DNA from: CADAWZ01 sp045114665
GTDB taxonomy: Bacteria; Vulcanimicrobiota; CADAWZ01
Direction: 5' to 3'
NCBI GenBank assembly: GCA_045114665.1
Contig: JBGUKW010000292.1
Span: forward strand, 1 to 9,997
DNA: 9,997 bases
This document shows positions 1 through 8,326 of the stretch, piece after piece; the first letter of the stretch is position 1, and each line of letters opens with the position of its first letter. The position numbers and the translations under genes are program-made. The notes under the pieces were generated by a model. It saw nothing but the letters and a program-made list of their open reading frames with translations, was not told the origin of the DNA and searched no databases.

Positions 1-168
1 TTCATAAGCCTCTTCTTTTTCTCTTATATCATCTGAAAATAAATCTTTTAACTTTTCAAAATCAACAACCTTTTTTAAATTGCCGTCCTTGTCCCTTATC
101 TCTGTGATGCACATCGGAAAAACTTCAGCAATCTTTTTTACATTCTCACTTCGTAAATCTTTTTTCAT
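1..168 (-). CDS. mod: Type III restriction-modification DNA methyltransferase Mod, N-terminal fragment
   Basis: The first 56 codons of a gene that runs off the left edge. The protein starts MKKDLRSENVKKIAEVFP, followed by CITEIRDKDG and VDFEKLKDLF. This pattern (EN-x-KKI-x-E-x-FP, then T/E-rich, then a VDFEKLK-like stretch) is what I know as the N-terminus of type III Mod subunits, just before the catalytic core. Mod is the adenine N6-methyltransferase and sequence-recognition subunit that works with Res. The catalytic motifs (FxGxG, DPPY) lie outside the window, so activity cannot be judged. The ATG at 166-168 is supported by AGAGGA six bases upstream and by a 4-nt ATGA overlap with the stop of the Rpn-like gene, suggesting translational coupling. 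Placing mod downstream of res, and in a different transcription unit, is unusual for type III loci. Confidence 0.8.
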   Translation of the reverse strand, partial: MKKDLRSENVKKIAEVFPMCITEIRDKDGNLKKVVDFEKLKDLFSDDIREKEEAYE

Positions 169-1073
169 CTCGTGTCCTCTTTGTCCTCAACCTCTTCTAC
201 CTTATAATATTCTTCGGGATAAAAATAGTCATCATAAAATTCAGGATCATTTATCAACTTTGTGAATAATGCTTTGTCTTCAGGAGATACATGTAATCCT
301 TCCATTACCTTATCTATAGAAAGATTAAAACTCTTTGAAAATTGCATTATATAATCAATAGCTTGTTGCTGTTTTCCCAATCGTTTGCTATCCATAACCA
401 ATAAATGCTCTTTCATATATAGTTCCCTCTCTTTCTCATCTTTTTTAACAGATTTTATCTTTTCATCTATTTCCTTAACAAAAGAGTTATCAGGCATTTT
501 ACCATTTACATATTCTAAAAAAGCCTCTAAATTAGCACTTACATTTTCATCTTTTTTGCCTTTTGTTGAAATAAATATTTTTGTTGTTTCATCTTCTAAT
601 TGGATATTTTTATTTTCTTCACAAAAATTTTTGAATGTGTAAATCCTACGATCTCCATCAAATAACTTAAAAGGACAAATAAAAATTATAAATGACTTAT
701 TCAGCAGATTATAATTAGTATTTTTTAGCAATAAAGAAGCATCCATCATAGCTTGATAATATCTTGACCTTTTTGCCAAATTTTTATAATCACGCACCTG
801 CATTTCTATATTATAGACAGTTTCTATTTTGTCTTTAATATAGACATCAAGCCTAACACCTTTGTGTTCATAAGTCGTTTTTATTCTCTCTTCTACATTT
901 ATATATTCGATTTTTTCAATCTCAACTCTAAATATGGCTTCGAGAAATTGATTACAAATTTTTTGAAAACTCATCACTTTAGAAAACATATAATCATCTC
1001 TAATAGTGAGGTCTTCAAGTGTCTTTAATGTTCGTTTCTTTCTTATTTTCTTAGGTACATTTGAATCCATCAT
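165..1073 (-). CDS. Rpn-like PD-(D/E)XK nuclease family protein (putative transposase family)
   Basis: A 302-aa protein of the Rpn / 'PD-(D/E)XK nuclease family transposase' group, common in Treponema, Clostridia and Fusobacteria. Family landmarks are all visible: the early TIRDDYMFSKVM stretch (23-34), the core GVRLDVYIKD (72-81), YNIEMQ (87-92), the KRSRYYQAMMD helix (101-111) and the strand SFIIFICPFKLFDGDRRIYTF (127-147). Likely metal ligands are D76 and E90, with Q92 in the ExQ form usual for this group. Residues about 205-300 are highly charged and end in an acidic tail. E. coli Rpn proteins are reported as DNA endonucleases that promote recombination; the role here is inferred. The ATG at 1071-1073 has AGAGGA seven bases upstream; a second ATG follows directly. 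It has its own promoter and overlaps mod by ATGA. No terminal repeats or target duplication were found around it. Confidence 0.85.
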   Translation of the reverse strand: MMDSNVPKKIRKKRTLKTLEDLTIRDDYMFSKVMSFQKICNQFLEAIFRVEIEKIEYINVEERIKTTYEHKGVRLDVYIKDKIETVYNIEMQVRDYKNLAKRSRYYQAMMDASLLLKNTNYNLLNKSFIIFICPFKLFDGDRRIYTFKNFCEENKNIQLEDETTKIFISTKGKKDENVSANLEAFLEYVNGKMPDNSFVKEIDEKIKSVKKDEKERELYMKEHLLVMDSKRLGKQQQAIDYIMQFSKSFNLSIDKVMEGLHVSPEDKALFTKLINDPEFYDDYFYPEEYYKVEEVEDKEDTR

Positions 1074-1088
1074 TATTATTTCCTCTCT

Positions 1089-1117
1089 ATTATACTAAAA
1101 TAATAACCAAAAATCAA
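1089..1117 (-). promoter_or_regulatory. Sigma-70 type promoter of the Rpn-like gene and mod
   Basis: On the minus strand a -35 TTGATT (1112-1117) and a perfect -10 TATAAT (1089-1094) are separated by 17 bases. Transcription should start near 1082, leaving a leader of only about ten bases before the ATG at 1071-1073, just enough to hold the AGAGGA ribosome site. It lies downstream of the res terminator, so the Rpn-like gene and mod form a transcription unit separate from res. Confidence 0.7.
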
Positions 1118-1128
1118 GTTTTAATAGT

Positions 1129-1146
1129 CTCCTTGCAAGCAAGGAG
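1129..1146. repeat. Perfect palindrome CTCCTTGCAAGCAAGGAG upstream of the Rpn-like promoter
   Basis: Two 8-bp arms flank a 2-bp centre. It begins 11 bp upstream of the -35 box of the Rpn-like gene, so it could be a protein-binding site or a small hairpin. It is GC-rich compared with its surroundings. A slightly longer version with matching flanks (TTTT-N-G before, A-Y-T after, in inverted orientation) occurs at 9793-9812, which argues for a dispersed repeat rather than a promoter-specific operator. Confidence 0.6.
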
Positions 1147-1260
1147 CAAAAAAATACTTTGTAATTCTATTGTATTTGTTAAATATTACAATTTATGCCC
1201 AAATATTGTTAAAAAAATAGCATTTTTGTTAATTTTTTATTAATTCATAAAAACATAACA

Positions 1261-1291
1261 AAAAAAATCCCCTTTTAACTGAAAGAGGATT
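1261..1291 (-). terminator. Rho-independent terminator of the res transcription unit
   Basis: On the minus strand a 10-bp stem (AATCCTCTTT / AAAGGGGATT, one T-G wobble) with a six-base loop is followed by seven T. It starts 16 bases after the res stop codon. It is nearly identical to the terminator at 8963-8993. Confidence 0.85.
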
Positions 1292-1307
1292 TCATCAGCA
1301 TAACGCT

Positions 1308-4300
1308 CTATTTTAATACTTTTTGAAGTAAATCACTATAAGTTGTAACAACATCATATTTTACCTTATCATTACTGATGACTTTAAAATGCTTTTCTGC
1401 ACATTTTATTTTTGCACTTTCTGTTGTTCTAAAATCCAAATCTGATAAGCTACCTTTTGTCTCAGCAACAAAATAAATATGCTTTACAGAATCTTTATTA
1501 AATGCAATAGCCCAATCAGGATTATAATCTCCCAAAGGTGTACGAACTTTGAAATTAGTAGGTAATTTTGTATAAACTGCAACTTCTGTAGCTTTTTCCA
1601 CTTCTTCGGCAAATTTCTTTTCAACTTCTGAATCATATACCAAATAGTCATATATATTTTTAGAAGTTTCTATTGCATTTACATCTAAAATACCCGATAA
1701 ATTGTTTTGAAAAATATCTTCTTTTGAATATTTCTTAGTATCTTTGTAATATGTAATATGTTCAACAAATGGCTTTGCTATTGCTTCTTGTATCAACTGA
1801 CTTGATTTTAATATAAAATCTTCAGGATTATATTTTATCATTTCGAGTTTTTCAAGTTTGAGTCCTGAGAGTATCATTCCTACTTCTTTTCTCGTCAATC
1901 CTGTATTTTTGCCAATTCTGCCTATGAAGTCATACTTTACATTTTTATTTGGCTGTATTCTATATTCAGGTCTGTATGATGTGGAATTTTCCTGTACAAA
2001 AGCATTGCTATTTTCAAACTCTTCTTTTGTATTTTTATTTTTTTGTGTTCCTTCTTCTATCTTTAGATATATTTTTGCTATATCCAGTCTCTCATTTAAG
2101 ACATGTATTGCATTTGCAATTATTTCTTTTTGATCCAAATCAACTTGATAGTAACTTTTTGAATTTATGTTATCCCAAAGTTCGTTAAATTCTTTCATTT
2201 CGAGTTTGTCATCTTTTAACTCTGCTCGCACATTGTTTTTCTTTTCATTTTCAATCTTATAACTATCTTCAGTATAAACTTTATTCAAAATTTCAACTAT
2301 TGCAGGAAGATATTTATTATACTCTTCATCTATTTCAAGAGAATTATTTTTTTTGTCTTCCTCAAATTTTTCTGTAAGTTTCTTTGTCGTCTTATCTATA
2401 TAATTGTGATGTCTCAAATTGTAAATAATATCATTTGCAAGTTCTTCATCTATCGTTATTTCGTTTCCGTCAGTATCTTTTATTTGTCTGTTTATAAATA
2501 ATTCTTTTGTAACTATCTTTGGACGATCAGAAAGACTATCGCTTATTTCTTGCTGTAAACTCGAAACAAAATTTTTATAGCTTTCACTTGCAATAACAGT
2601 TAAAAGATTTATTTTGTGAACATCATCACCTGCTTTTTCATAATCTATTCTGTAACCATTTTTATTTACACAGAGTCTAAGCCCTCTTCCAACTTCTTGC
2701 CTCTTTTTAAGTTCACTTCCACTCTGTTTTAATGTGCAGATTTGAAAAACATTTGGATTATCCCAACCTTCTCTAAGGGCTGAATGTGAAAAAATAAATC
2801 TAACAGGAGATCTTGTTTCATCTAAATCGAGAAGTAACTCTTTATTTTTCATAATCAAATCATAGGCTTCTACATCATCAGAAGTTCTTGATCTTTTATC
2901 TGAATATTTGCTGTTTACCATTTTTCTTTTTTTATCAATGGAAAAATAACCTGCATGAGTATCTTCTGTTCTGATATTGCCCAAATATCTCAAATATGAT
3001 TCATCTTTTAATTCTGCCTGTAAATTTTGAAGACAAGTTTCGTATTCTTCCTCAAACATTTCGGCAAATTTTCCTTTTTGTGGTTTATCTTGTTCATCAT
3101 ATTTTCTATAATTTGAGACTTCATCAATAAAAAATAGTGAAAGACATTTGATTCCCTTGTGAAATAAATTTCTCTCTTTTTGCAGATGTGAAAGAATAGT
3201 TTCTCTTATTTGGATTCTTCTAATGCAATCTTCGTTTGTCTGCCCCATTATGTCGCCAGCATGCATTTCTATATTGTTTTCAAATCTTATGCTATTATAT
3301 CTTCCATCTATACTGCTTATCTTAAAACCATTTTTATATTCTTCAAGACGGTCTGATTCTTCATAAATACTATCACCAACAGAAAAATTTTTAACTTTCT
3401 GTTTAATGCCAGTTTTTGTCATTTTATCAAATCTTATTGTAGCAGTAGGGGCTTTGTGTGAGAGATTGATTTTTTCAAAATAGATAAAGCTATTAGTTGC
3501 AGTTGTTCCAACTTCTTCAATGCCTTTTACACTTATTTTTTTGACAAGTTTTTTATTATAGGCATCAAGAGGGTCTAAACGATATACAAGATTGTATTCC
3601 TTCGGTGGTGTTGCAGAATATCTCAATATAAAAAGAGGCTTAAACAGTTTTAAACTCTCTTTTGTCTGTGTCTTCTTTGCTATTCCTTCAACAGATTGTG
3701 GCTCATCTATAATCAAAATTGGATTTGTAGAACTTATCAAGTCAATAGGTCGCCTACCGCCAAATTTATCCAACTTTTGATTGATTTTTTTCTTTTCACC
3801 TTCAGAATTAAAGGCTTGAGAATTTATGATCATAGCCTTTATATTATCACTTCTTGCAAAATCTTCTACACAACCTATATTTGCTGAATTGTAAATAAAA
3901 AAGCTGATAATTTTTTCTGGATATTCTTGTTTAAAGTGTTCTGCTGTCAACTGAAATGACTTAAAAACACCTTCTCTTATTGCAATACTTGGAACAACAA
4001 TTATAAATCTACTCCAACCATAGGCTTTGTTGAGTTCATACATCGTTTTTATGTAAGTGTATGTCTTGCCAACTCCTGTTTCCATTTTCACAGTAAAATT
4101 ATAATTACAACTCTCACTTGCCAAAAGTTGTTCATCAAGTTTTATGTCATTTTTTCTCTGTACCTTGTGCAGATTTTGCAAAATAACATCATCTGAAATT
4201 GCTATTTTATGATTTTTAAAACCTCTATCTTCATAGTCAAATTTACTCTGTGAGCTTATGCCTGTTATGTCAATTCTAAAATTGCTCTCTTGATATTGTT

Positions 4301-4373
4301 GACCATCAAATATATTGACAACTGCTTTTGTTGCGTCTGTCTGAAATTGTTGATTTTTAAACTGAATCTTCAT
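1308..4373 (-). CDS. res: Type III restriction endonuclease subunit Res (helicase-nuclease)
   Basis: A 1021-aa ATP-dependent translocase and nuclease that works with Mod to cut foreign DNA. Numbering from the ATG at 4371-4373, the superfamily 2 motifs are: Walker A METGVGKT (97-104), DEPQ (223-226), SATPP (253-257), REGWDNP (534-540) and the arginine motif QEVGRGLRL (559-567). The C-terminus carries the PD-(D/E)XK nuclease site: NPDW with D953, then E971 and K973 in ETKG. All key residues are present and the length fits the family, so the gene looks intact. The in-frame TTG at 4383-4385 is less likely as the start, because family members begin with the MKIQFKNQQFQ-like stretch and a GGA-type site precedes the ATG. 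The start overlaps an upstream broken frame by TAATG. Odd point: no intact mod lies directly upstream; a mod start is found downstream instead. Confidence 0.93.
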   Translation of the reverse strand: MKIQFKNQQFQTDATKAVVNIFDGQQYQESNFRIDITGISSQSKFDYEDRGFKNHKIAISDDVILQNLHKVQRKNDIKLDEQLLASESCNYNFTVKMETGVGKTYTYIKTMYELNKAYGWSRFIIVVPSIAIREGVFKSFQLTAEHFKQEYPEKIISFFIYNSANIGCVEDFARSDNIKAMIINSQAFNSEGEKKKINQKLDKFGGRRPIDLISSTNPILIIDEPQSVEGIAKKTQTKESLKLFKPLFILRYSATPPKEYNLVYRLDPLDAYNKKLVKKISVKGIEEVGTTATNSFIYFEKINLSHKAPTATIRFDKMTKTGIKQKVKNFSVGDSIYEESDRLEEYKNGFKISSIDGRYNSIRFENNIEMHAGDIMGQTNEDCIRRIQIRETILSHLQKERNLFHKGIKCLSLFFIDEVSNYRKYDEQDKPQKGKFAEMFEEEYETCLQNLQAELKDESYLRYLGNIRTEDTHAGYFSIDKKRKMVNSKYSDKRSRTSDDVEAYDLIMKNKELLLDLDETRSPVRFIFSHSALREGWDNPNVFQICTLKQSGSELKKRQEVGRGLRLCVNKNGYRIDYEKAGDDVHKINLLTVIASESYKNFVSSLQQEISDSLSDRPKIVTKELFINRQIKDTDGNEITIDEELANDIIYNLRHHNYIDKTTKKLTEKFEEDKKNNSLEIDEEYNKYLPAIVEILNKVYTEDSYKIENEKKNNVRAELKDDKLEMKEFNELWDNINSKSYYQVDLDQKEIIANAIHVLNERLDIAKIYLKIEEGTQKNKNTKEEFENSNAFVQENSTSYRPEYRIQPNKNVKYDFIGRIGKNTGLTRKEVGMILSGLKLEKLEMIKYNPEDFILKSSQLIQEAIAKPFVEHITYYKDTKKYSKEDIFQNNLSGILDVNAIETSKNIYDYLVYDSEVEKKFAEEVEKATEVAVYTKLPTNFKVRTPLGDYNPDWAIAFNKDSVKHIYFVAETKGSLSDLDFRTTESAKIKCAEKHFKVISNDKVKYDVVTTYSDLLQKVLK

Positions 4374-4519
4374 TATTTTATCCAAAAGCTACATTTTTTT
4401 ATTTTATTCATAATTTCATTTCTTATCTGTGTAATCTCTTCATTTTTTGGTTCTTCATATTTTCGGTAATTTTCAGAAATAAGAAGAAATAATATATTTT
4501 AGCTTTTACCAAGACACAT
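4373..4519 (-). pseudogene. Short broken reading frame between the DUF4391 gene and res, possible remnant of a lost gene
   Basis: The interval between the DUF4391 stop and res contains one frame running ATG (4517-4519), six codons (MCLGKS), an in-frame TAA (4499-4501), then 41 open codons. These include ENYRKYEEPKNEEITQIRNE and end CSFWIK. The final TAA shares its last base with the res ATG (TAATG), a join typical of co-evolved operon genes. No start or ribosome site is seen for the 41-codon part. I do not recognise the protein. Inference: it may be the C-terminal scar of a gene, plausibly the original mod, that once sat between the DUF4391 gene and res. It could also be chance AT-rich sequence. 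Confidence 0.35.
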
Positions 4520-4526
4520 AGGATTT

Positions 4527-5153
4527 TTAATGTCTTCTCTCTATTTCATCCAAATTCTGCTTATATACTTGAATTTTGTGATGTATTTCTGATCGTTTAT
4601 TTACTTGTTTTTCATTTCCTAATTTTATATTTAATTTTTTAATTTCACTTTTTAGAGATATTATTCTATCGTTAATTTCAATAATGCTTTTCAGAGATTC
4701 ACCTTCAATTTTTTTGTACTTTGAAATTTTGAAAAAAAGCTCTTCAAATATATTTTCCCTACAAATATCACTTGTAGATTCAATATATCTTTCTTTAGAA
4801 ATCCAATTTGTGCTAAAATATTTACCAATATTTTTTACAAGACTTTTATTGTCTTCATCTTTGTAAATTTCTTTGTATGCAAGCAAAATTTTATATTGAA
4901 ACTCTTCTTTTTCGTTAGTTCTAAAGACAAATAAATTATGTACAGGTAATTTTTTGTCAATAAATTTAAGAAGAGACTCATTAACTTCTAAAGAATCAGA
5001 AACAATTTCAAATATGTTTAATAAAACTTTATGATTTTCCTCGTCTTGAATCCTTTTTAATAAATAGATTTTTTCTTTGAAATTTTCATCAAAAATTTCT
5101 TTTATTTTTTTAGTATAATTTTTTTGTTCTGGTACAAATTCTGTAATCTTCAT
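4527..5153 (-). CDS. DUF4391-like protein of a type III restriction locus
   Basis: A 208-aa protein with no signal peptide or membrane segment. The middle part LLKFIDKKLPVHNLFVF (61-77), followed by YKILLAYKEI (87-96) and YFSTNWIS (112-119), fits my memory of DUF4391: a 'lld-IdkxIPh-hLFxl' strand, then an AYK strand and a terminal W motif. The tail (about 157-205) is a predicted coiled coil containing EKQVNKRSEIHHKI (181-194), which resembles the conserved EKQFNRKVELN-type ending of that family. The biochemical function is unknown; the family is usually found beside type III mod/res and PLD-helicase genes. The start overlaps the helicase stop by ATGA (5150-5153), so the two proteins are probably made in fixed ratio and may act together. 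Assignment is by motif memory, not by a search. Confidence 0.7.
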   Translation of the reverse strand: MKITEFVPEQKNYTKKIKEIFDENFKEKIYLLKRIQDEENHKVLLNIFEIVSDSLEVNESLLKFIDKKLPVHNLFVFRTNEKEEFQYKILLAYKEIYKDEDNKSLVKNIGKYFSTNWISKERYIESTSDICRENIFEELFFKISKYKKIEGESLKSIIEINDRIISLKSEIKKLNIKLGNEKQVNKRSEIHHKIQVYKQNLDEIERRH

Positions 5154-8100
5154 GCTTTTTCAATCACCAAAAAGTGCATTAATTCAAAATCATTTACATT
5201 ATAAGCAATTATATTTTCCATTACTTCATCTGTGAAAATTTTCATCTGCTCATCTTCTTTTTTCGTCTTTGTGATAGAATTTATCATTTTGTTTAGAAGT
5301 CTTGAATACTCCGACATATTCCGCCCATCATCTGTTTTTTCATTGAAAATTTTACAAAGTTGCAGATCGGGATTTTTTTTGCCATAACATAATTTTCTCA
5401 TCAACTCCAAAATCTCCTTAGGTTGTTGATAATCAAAAATTATGTTTCCACTTTTGCCAATATATGTAAGATAAAATGGGAATAACGGATTATTTGTCTT
5501 GTTATTTTCTCCAAGTTCTCTAAGCAAAAAAATAACGCCTTCTTCTGTTTCGCTATCTCTCGATACTATGGCATGTAATCCCAACGGCTTTTTTGAAAGT
5601 TCATCATTTGCTTTTCTGTAATTTAACAAATCTGTCTTGAACTCATTCAATCCCAAATCAGTTATTGAAATTTTTCCTGAAACATCTTCAAATTCCAATA
5701 CTTCATTTTTTAATTTTTTCAACTGCTCATTTCTGTACTCAAGCTCATAATTGTCATCTTCAATTATATTTTTTTCACCACTACCTGAAATTATGACTTG
5801 CTTCATCTTATTTTTTACTCTTTGAGTCAAATTCAAATACTCATCAAGCTCTATGTCAGGCCAAAAATTGACAAGCTGAATATTTTTGTTTTTACTTCCG
5901 ATTCTGTCAATTCTTCCAAACCTTTGAATAATTTTGACTGGATTCCAGTGTATGTCATAATTTATCAAAAAATCACAATCCTGTAAATTTTGACCTTCTG
6001 AAATACAGTCTGTGGCAATGAGCAAATCAATTTCTTTACTTCCTGTTATTTCTCTGTTCTTAGATATTGGAGAAAAATTTGTCAAAATATCGTTGTATCT
6101 GTTGGAAATCCCTTTTAATGTCGTCCTTGTTCCTCTTCCAGTTATAAGTGCAGATTCGATATTATATTTAGCTTTTATTTTTTCACTTAAATTTTTATAC
6201 AAATACTCAGCAGTATCTGCAAAAGCCGTGAATACTATTATTTTTTTGTTATTGCCATTTATAGGATTTTCTATTTTATCCGAAATTAAATTTAAAAGTT
6301 CTTGTAATTTTTTGTCTGTATTTGATGTTATTTTTTCTACAGTAGAAATAATGTCTTCAAATTGTACAAAATCATCTTTTAAATCTTCAAGCCAACTTAT
6401 GTAATCCATATCTTGAAGTGAAATCTTGAAATTTTGATCTTCTATATAATCAATTTCTTCATCATCAAAATTTTCATCACTCAAATCATCTTCTAAAATT
6501 CTGTCTTTTTGGCTGTACTGTTCAATATATTTGATTTCTTTTTCTATTTTTTCTTTTATTTTTTTAAGTGTTGTAACAAAAGAGAAAATGGAACTCTCCA
6601 AACGCTTCATCAAATTTTTTCTTATCAAAAATTCAATGCCTTTTTGGCGTCCTTCTATGCTTAGAGAGCTTTTATATTTATTTGCATATTTTTCTTTTTT
6701 ACTGTCCAAAATATAAGTTGCGGACAAATAGATAGCAAGAGAAAGGGAATTTAATTTTTCATAAATATCTGTGTATGTTATGTTTTCTATGTCTGTCAAT
6801 TTTGGAGCAATAGAAATAGGCTTTAGCTTGTTTGGAAATCTTCCGATATCCCCAAAATTGTAATATTTTTGTATGTGTGAGCGAGACCTTCCAAGTGTCA
6901 AATTTTCAAGCAATTTAAAAAAATCTGTTTCGATTCTGTTTTTGACATCATTTATTTTGACATTTCCATTTTTTAGCTTGTTGAATTCTTTGTTTACACT
7001 GTTAAAAATTTTGTCTATCGGTTTTGATATGTCGAGTTTGTTTTCAAGTGAATTAAAATCACCTTCTGCTATCAGATAAAATTGATTTTTGAGATCGTCA
7101 AATGTATTGTTTACAGGCGTTGCAGATAACATTAAAATTTTAGTTCTAACACCTGATTTTATGACTTTATTTAAAAGTTGGGAATATCTATTGACTTTGT
7201 TTACATCTTCGCCATTTCTAAAATTATGTGATTCATCAATAACTATTAAGTCATAATTATTCCAATTTATTCTCTCTAAATCTTTTCCATTAGATTCTCC
7301 CTTTGTTCTTGATAAATCAGTATGAAAAAGAACATCATAATTAAGGCGGTCTTTTAACAAAATATTTGTCTTGTAATTTTCCCTGTAAGTGTTCCAGTTT
7401 TCAGACAACTTTTTAGGACATAGAACCAAAACAGATTTATTTTTGTTTTCATAATATTTGATAACTGCAAGTGCCGTAAATGTTTTTCCCAAGCCGACAC
7501 TGTCTGCCAAAATACAGCCATTGTATTTTTCTAATTTGTTAATAATTGATGTAACAGCGTCTTTCTGGAAATCGTACAGCATATTATAAATTACACTATC
7601 TTTAAAGCCATTTGCGTCATTTGGCATAAAATCTTCTGAAACTGTTTCTAAATATTCTCTGAATATGTTAAACAATGTCAAAAGATAAATAAGTTCAGGC
7701 GAATTTTCTGCATAAATTGTTTTTATGTTCTCGATTATTTTGTCTGTTACACTTAAAAATTCGTCATCATTCCAATAATTATTAAAATGCCTGATGTAAT
7801 ATTTTGAGTTTACAGTACCTATTTTATTGATTAAATTATTTTCTGTTTCACCTAAAATCTCAGAAGCTGTAAAATCATTTATGGGTGAATAGGAAGTAAT
7901 ATCATTGTTTGTATTTTTAACAGTAATAAAGCCGTTTATTTTTCTATTAAAATTGTTGTTTGATTTAAATTCGGCTTTTTCTTCGATCCATTTTACACAA
8001 TCCCTCGAAATTGAATTTTGAGTTAATTCATTTCTGAGTTTGACCTCTAATTCTGTTCCATAAAGATTTTTTTCTCTGTTTTGTTGGGGAATATAAAATT

Positions 8101-8305
8101 CTCGTTGTTCTTTCTTTTGTTGATTTGTAAATGTTGGGGAAGTGAAAATAAAGCGGAATCTTTCAATATTTTTTAGCTGTCTGTAAAGTTCTTTGAACGC
8201 AAAAATAGAAAAGGAATCAGCTATTATGTTGATGTCGCTTTCTTTTTTTATTGTTGTTTTTAGATCATCTGCAAGAGTTAATTCGTCGTTGTCGATAATA
8301 TCCAT
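5150..8305 (-). CDS. SNF2-type DEAD/DEAH helicase with degenerate phospholipase-D-like N-terminus
   Basis: A 1051-aa SNF2-like ATPase. Residues about 1-185 resemble the PLD-like (HKD nuclease) domain of defence helicases: a short strand-helix start, PINDFTASEIL (141-151) where active proteins have an SSNFT-GL motif, then a YIRHFNNYWND stretch (170-180). The HxK histidine is not seen, so nuclease activity is probably lost. The helicase core is complete: ADSVGLGKT (267-275), LVLCPKKLSENW (293-304), VIDESH (355-360), LSATPVNN (393-400), KIIVFTAF (about 686-693), IATDCISEGQNLQ (about 759-771) and the arginine-finger motif QRFGRIDRIGS (about 794-804). A charged acidic insertion lies near 600-650. 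The ATG at 8303-8305 has AGGGGA eight bases upstream. It starts 21 nt after the yafQ-like stop and overlaps the DUF4391 gene by ATGA. Likely role: DNA translocase of an extended restriction system (inference from context). Confidence 0.88.
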   Translation of the reverse strand: MDIIDNDELTLADDLKTTIKKESDINIIADSFSIFAFKELYRQLKNIERFRFIFTSPTFTNQQKKEQREFYIPQQNREKNLYGTELEVKLRNELTQNSISRDCVKWIEEKAEFKSNNNFNRKINGFITVKNTNNDITSYSPINDFTASEILGETENNLINKIGTVNSKYYIRHFNNYWNDDEFLSVTDKIIENIKTIYAENSPELIYLLTLFNIFREYLETVSEDFMPNDANGFKDSVIYNMLYDFQKDAVTSIINKLEKYNGCILADSVGLGKTFTALAVIKYYENKNKSVLVLCPKKLSENWNTYRENYKTNILLKDRLNYDVLFHTDLSRTKGESNGKDLERINWNNYDLIVIDESHNFRNGEDVNKVNRYSQLLNKVIKSGVRTKILMLSATPVNNTFDDLKNQFYLIAEGDFNSLENKLDISKPIDKIFNSVNKEFNKLKNGNVKINDVKNRIETDFFKLLENLTLGRSRSHIQKYYNFGDIGRFPNKLKPISIAPKLTDIENITYTDIYEKLNSLSLAIYLSATYILDSKKEKYANKYKSSLSIEGRQKGIEFLIRKNLMKRLESSIFSFVTTLKKIKEKIEKEIKYIEQYSQKDRILEDDLSDENFDDEEIDYIEDQNFKISLQDMDYISWLEDLKDDFVQFEDIISTVEKITSNTDKKLQELLNLISDKIENPINGNNKKIIVFTAFADTAEYLYKNLSEKIKAKYNIESALITGRGTRTTLKGISNRYNDILTNFSPISKNREITGSKEIDLLIATDCISEGQNLQDCDFLINYDIHWNPVKIIQRFGRIDRIGSKNKNIQLVNFWPDIELDEYLNLTQRVKNKMKQVIISGSGEKNIIEDDNYELEYRNEQLKKLKNEVLEFEDVSGKISITDLGLNEFKTDLLNYRKANDELSKKPLGLHAIVSRDSETEEGVIFLLRELGENNKTNNPLFPFYLTYIGKSGNIIFDYQQPKEILELMRKLCYGKKNPDLQLCKIFNEKTDDGRNMSEYSRLLNKMINSITKTKKEDEQMKIFTDEVMENIIAYNVNDFELMHFLVIEKA

Positions 8306-8326
8306 GAGTTCAATCCCCTGTTAGAA

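Noticed and set aside
1147..1260. Small gene in the plus-strand frame at 1061-1243
   Set aside because: The frame runs across the promoter and start of the Rpn-like gene, has no ribosome site, and its 3' half is low-complexity AT-rich sequence.
4374..4385. Upstream TTG start for res
   Set aside because: No ribosome site precedes it, the family N-terminus matches the ATG at 4371-4373, and a GGA-type site fits that ATG.
6012..6404. 130-residue open frame on the plus strand inside the helicase gene, with other shorter plus-strand frames (for example 385-642, 1858-2133, 6873-7079)
   Set aside because: They are leucine/serine/phenylalanine-rich mirror images of lysine- and glutamate-rich minus-strand genes, with no ribosome sites or known motifs.
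1308..8305. DISARM or BREX system
   Set aside because: The SNF2 helicase with a PLD-like domain recalls DISARM, but no DrmA/DrmB-type protein, PglZ, BrxL or BrxC is present, and Res with a mod start fits type III restriction better.
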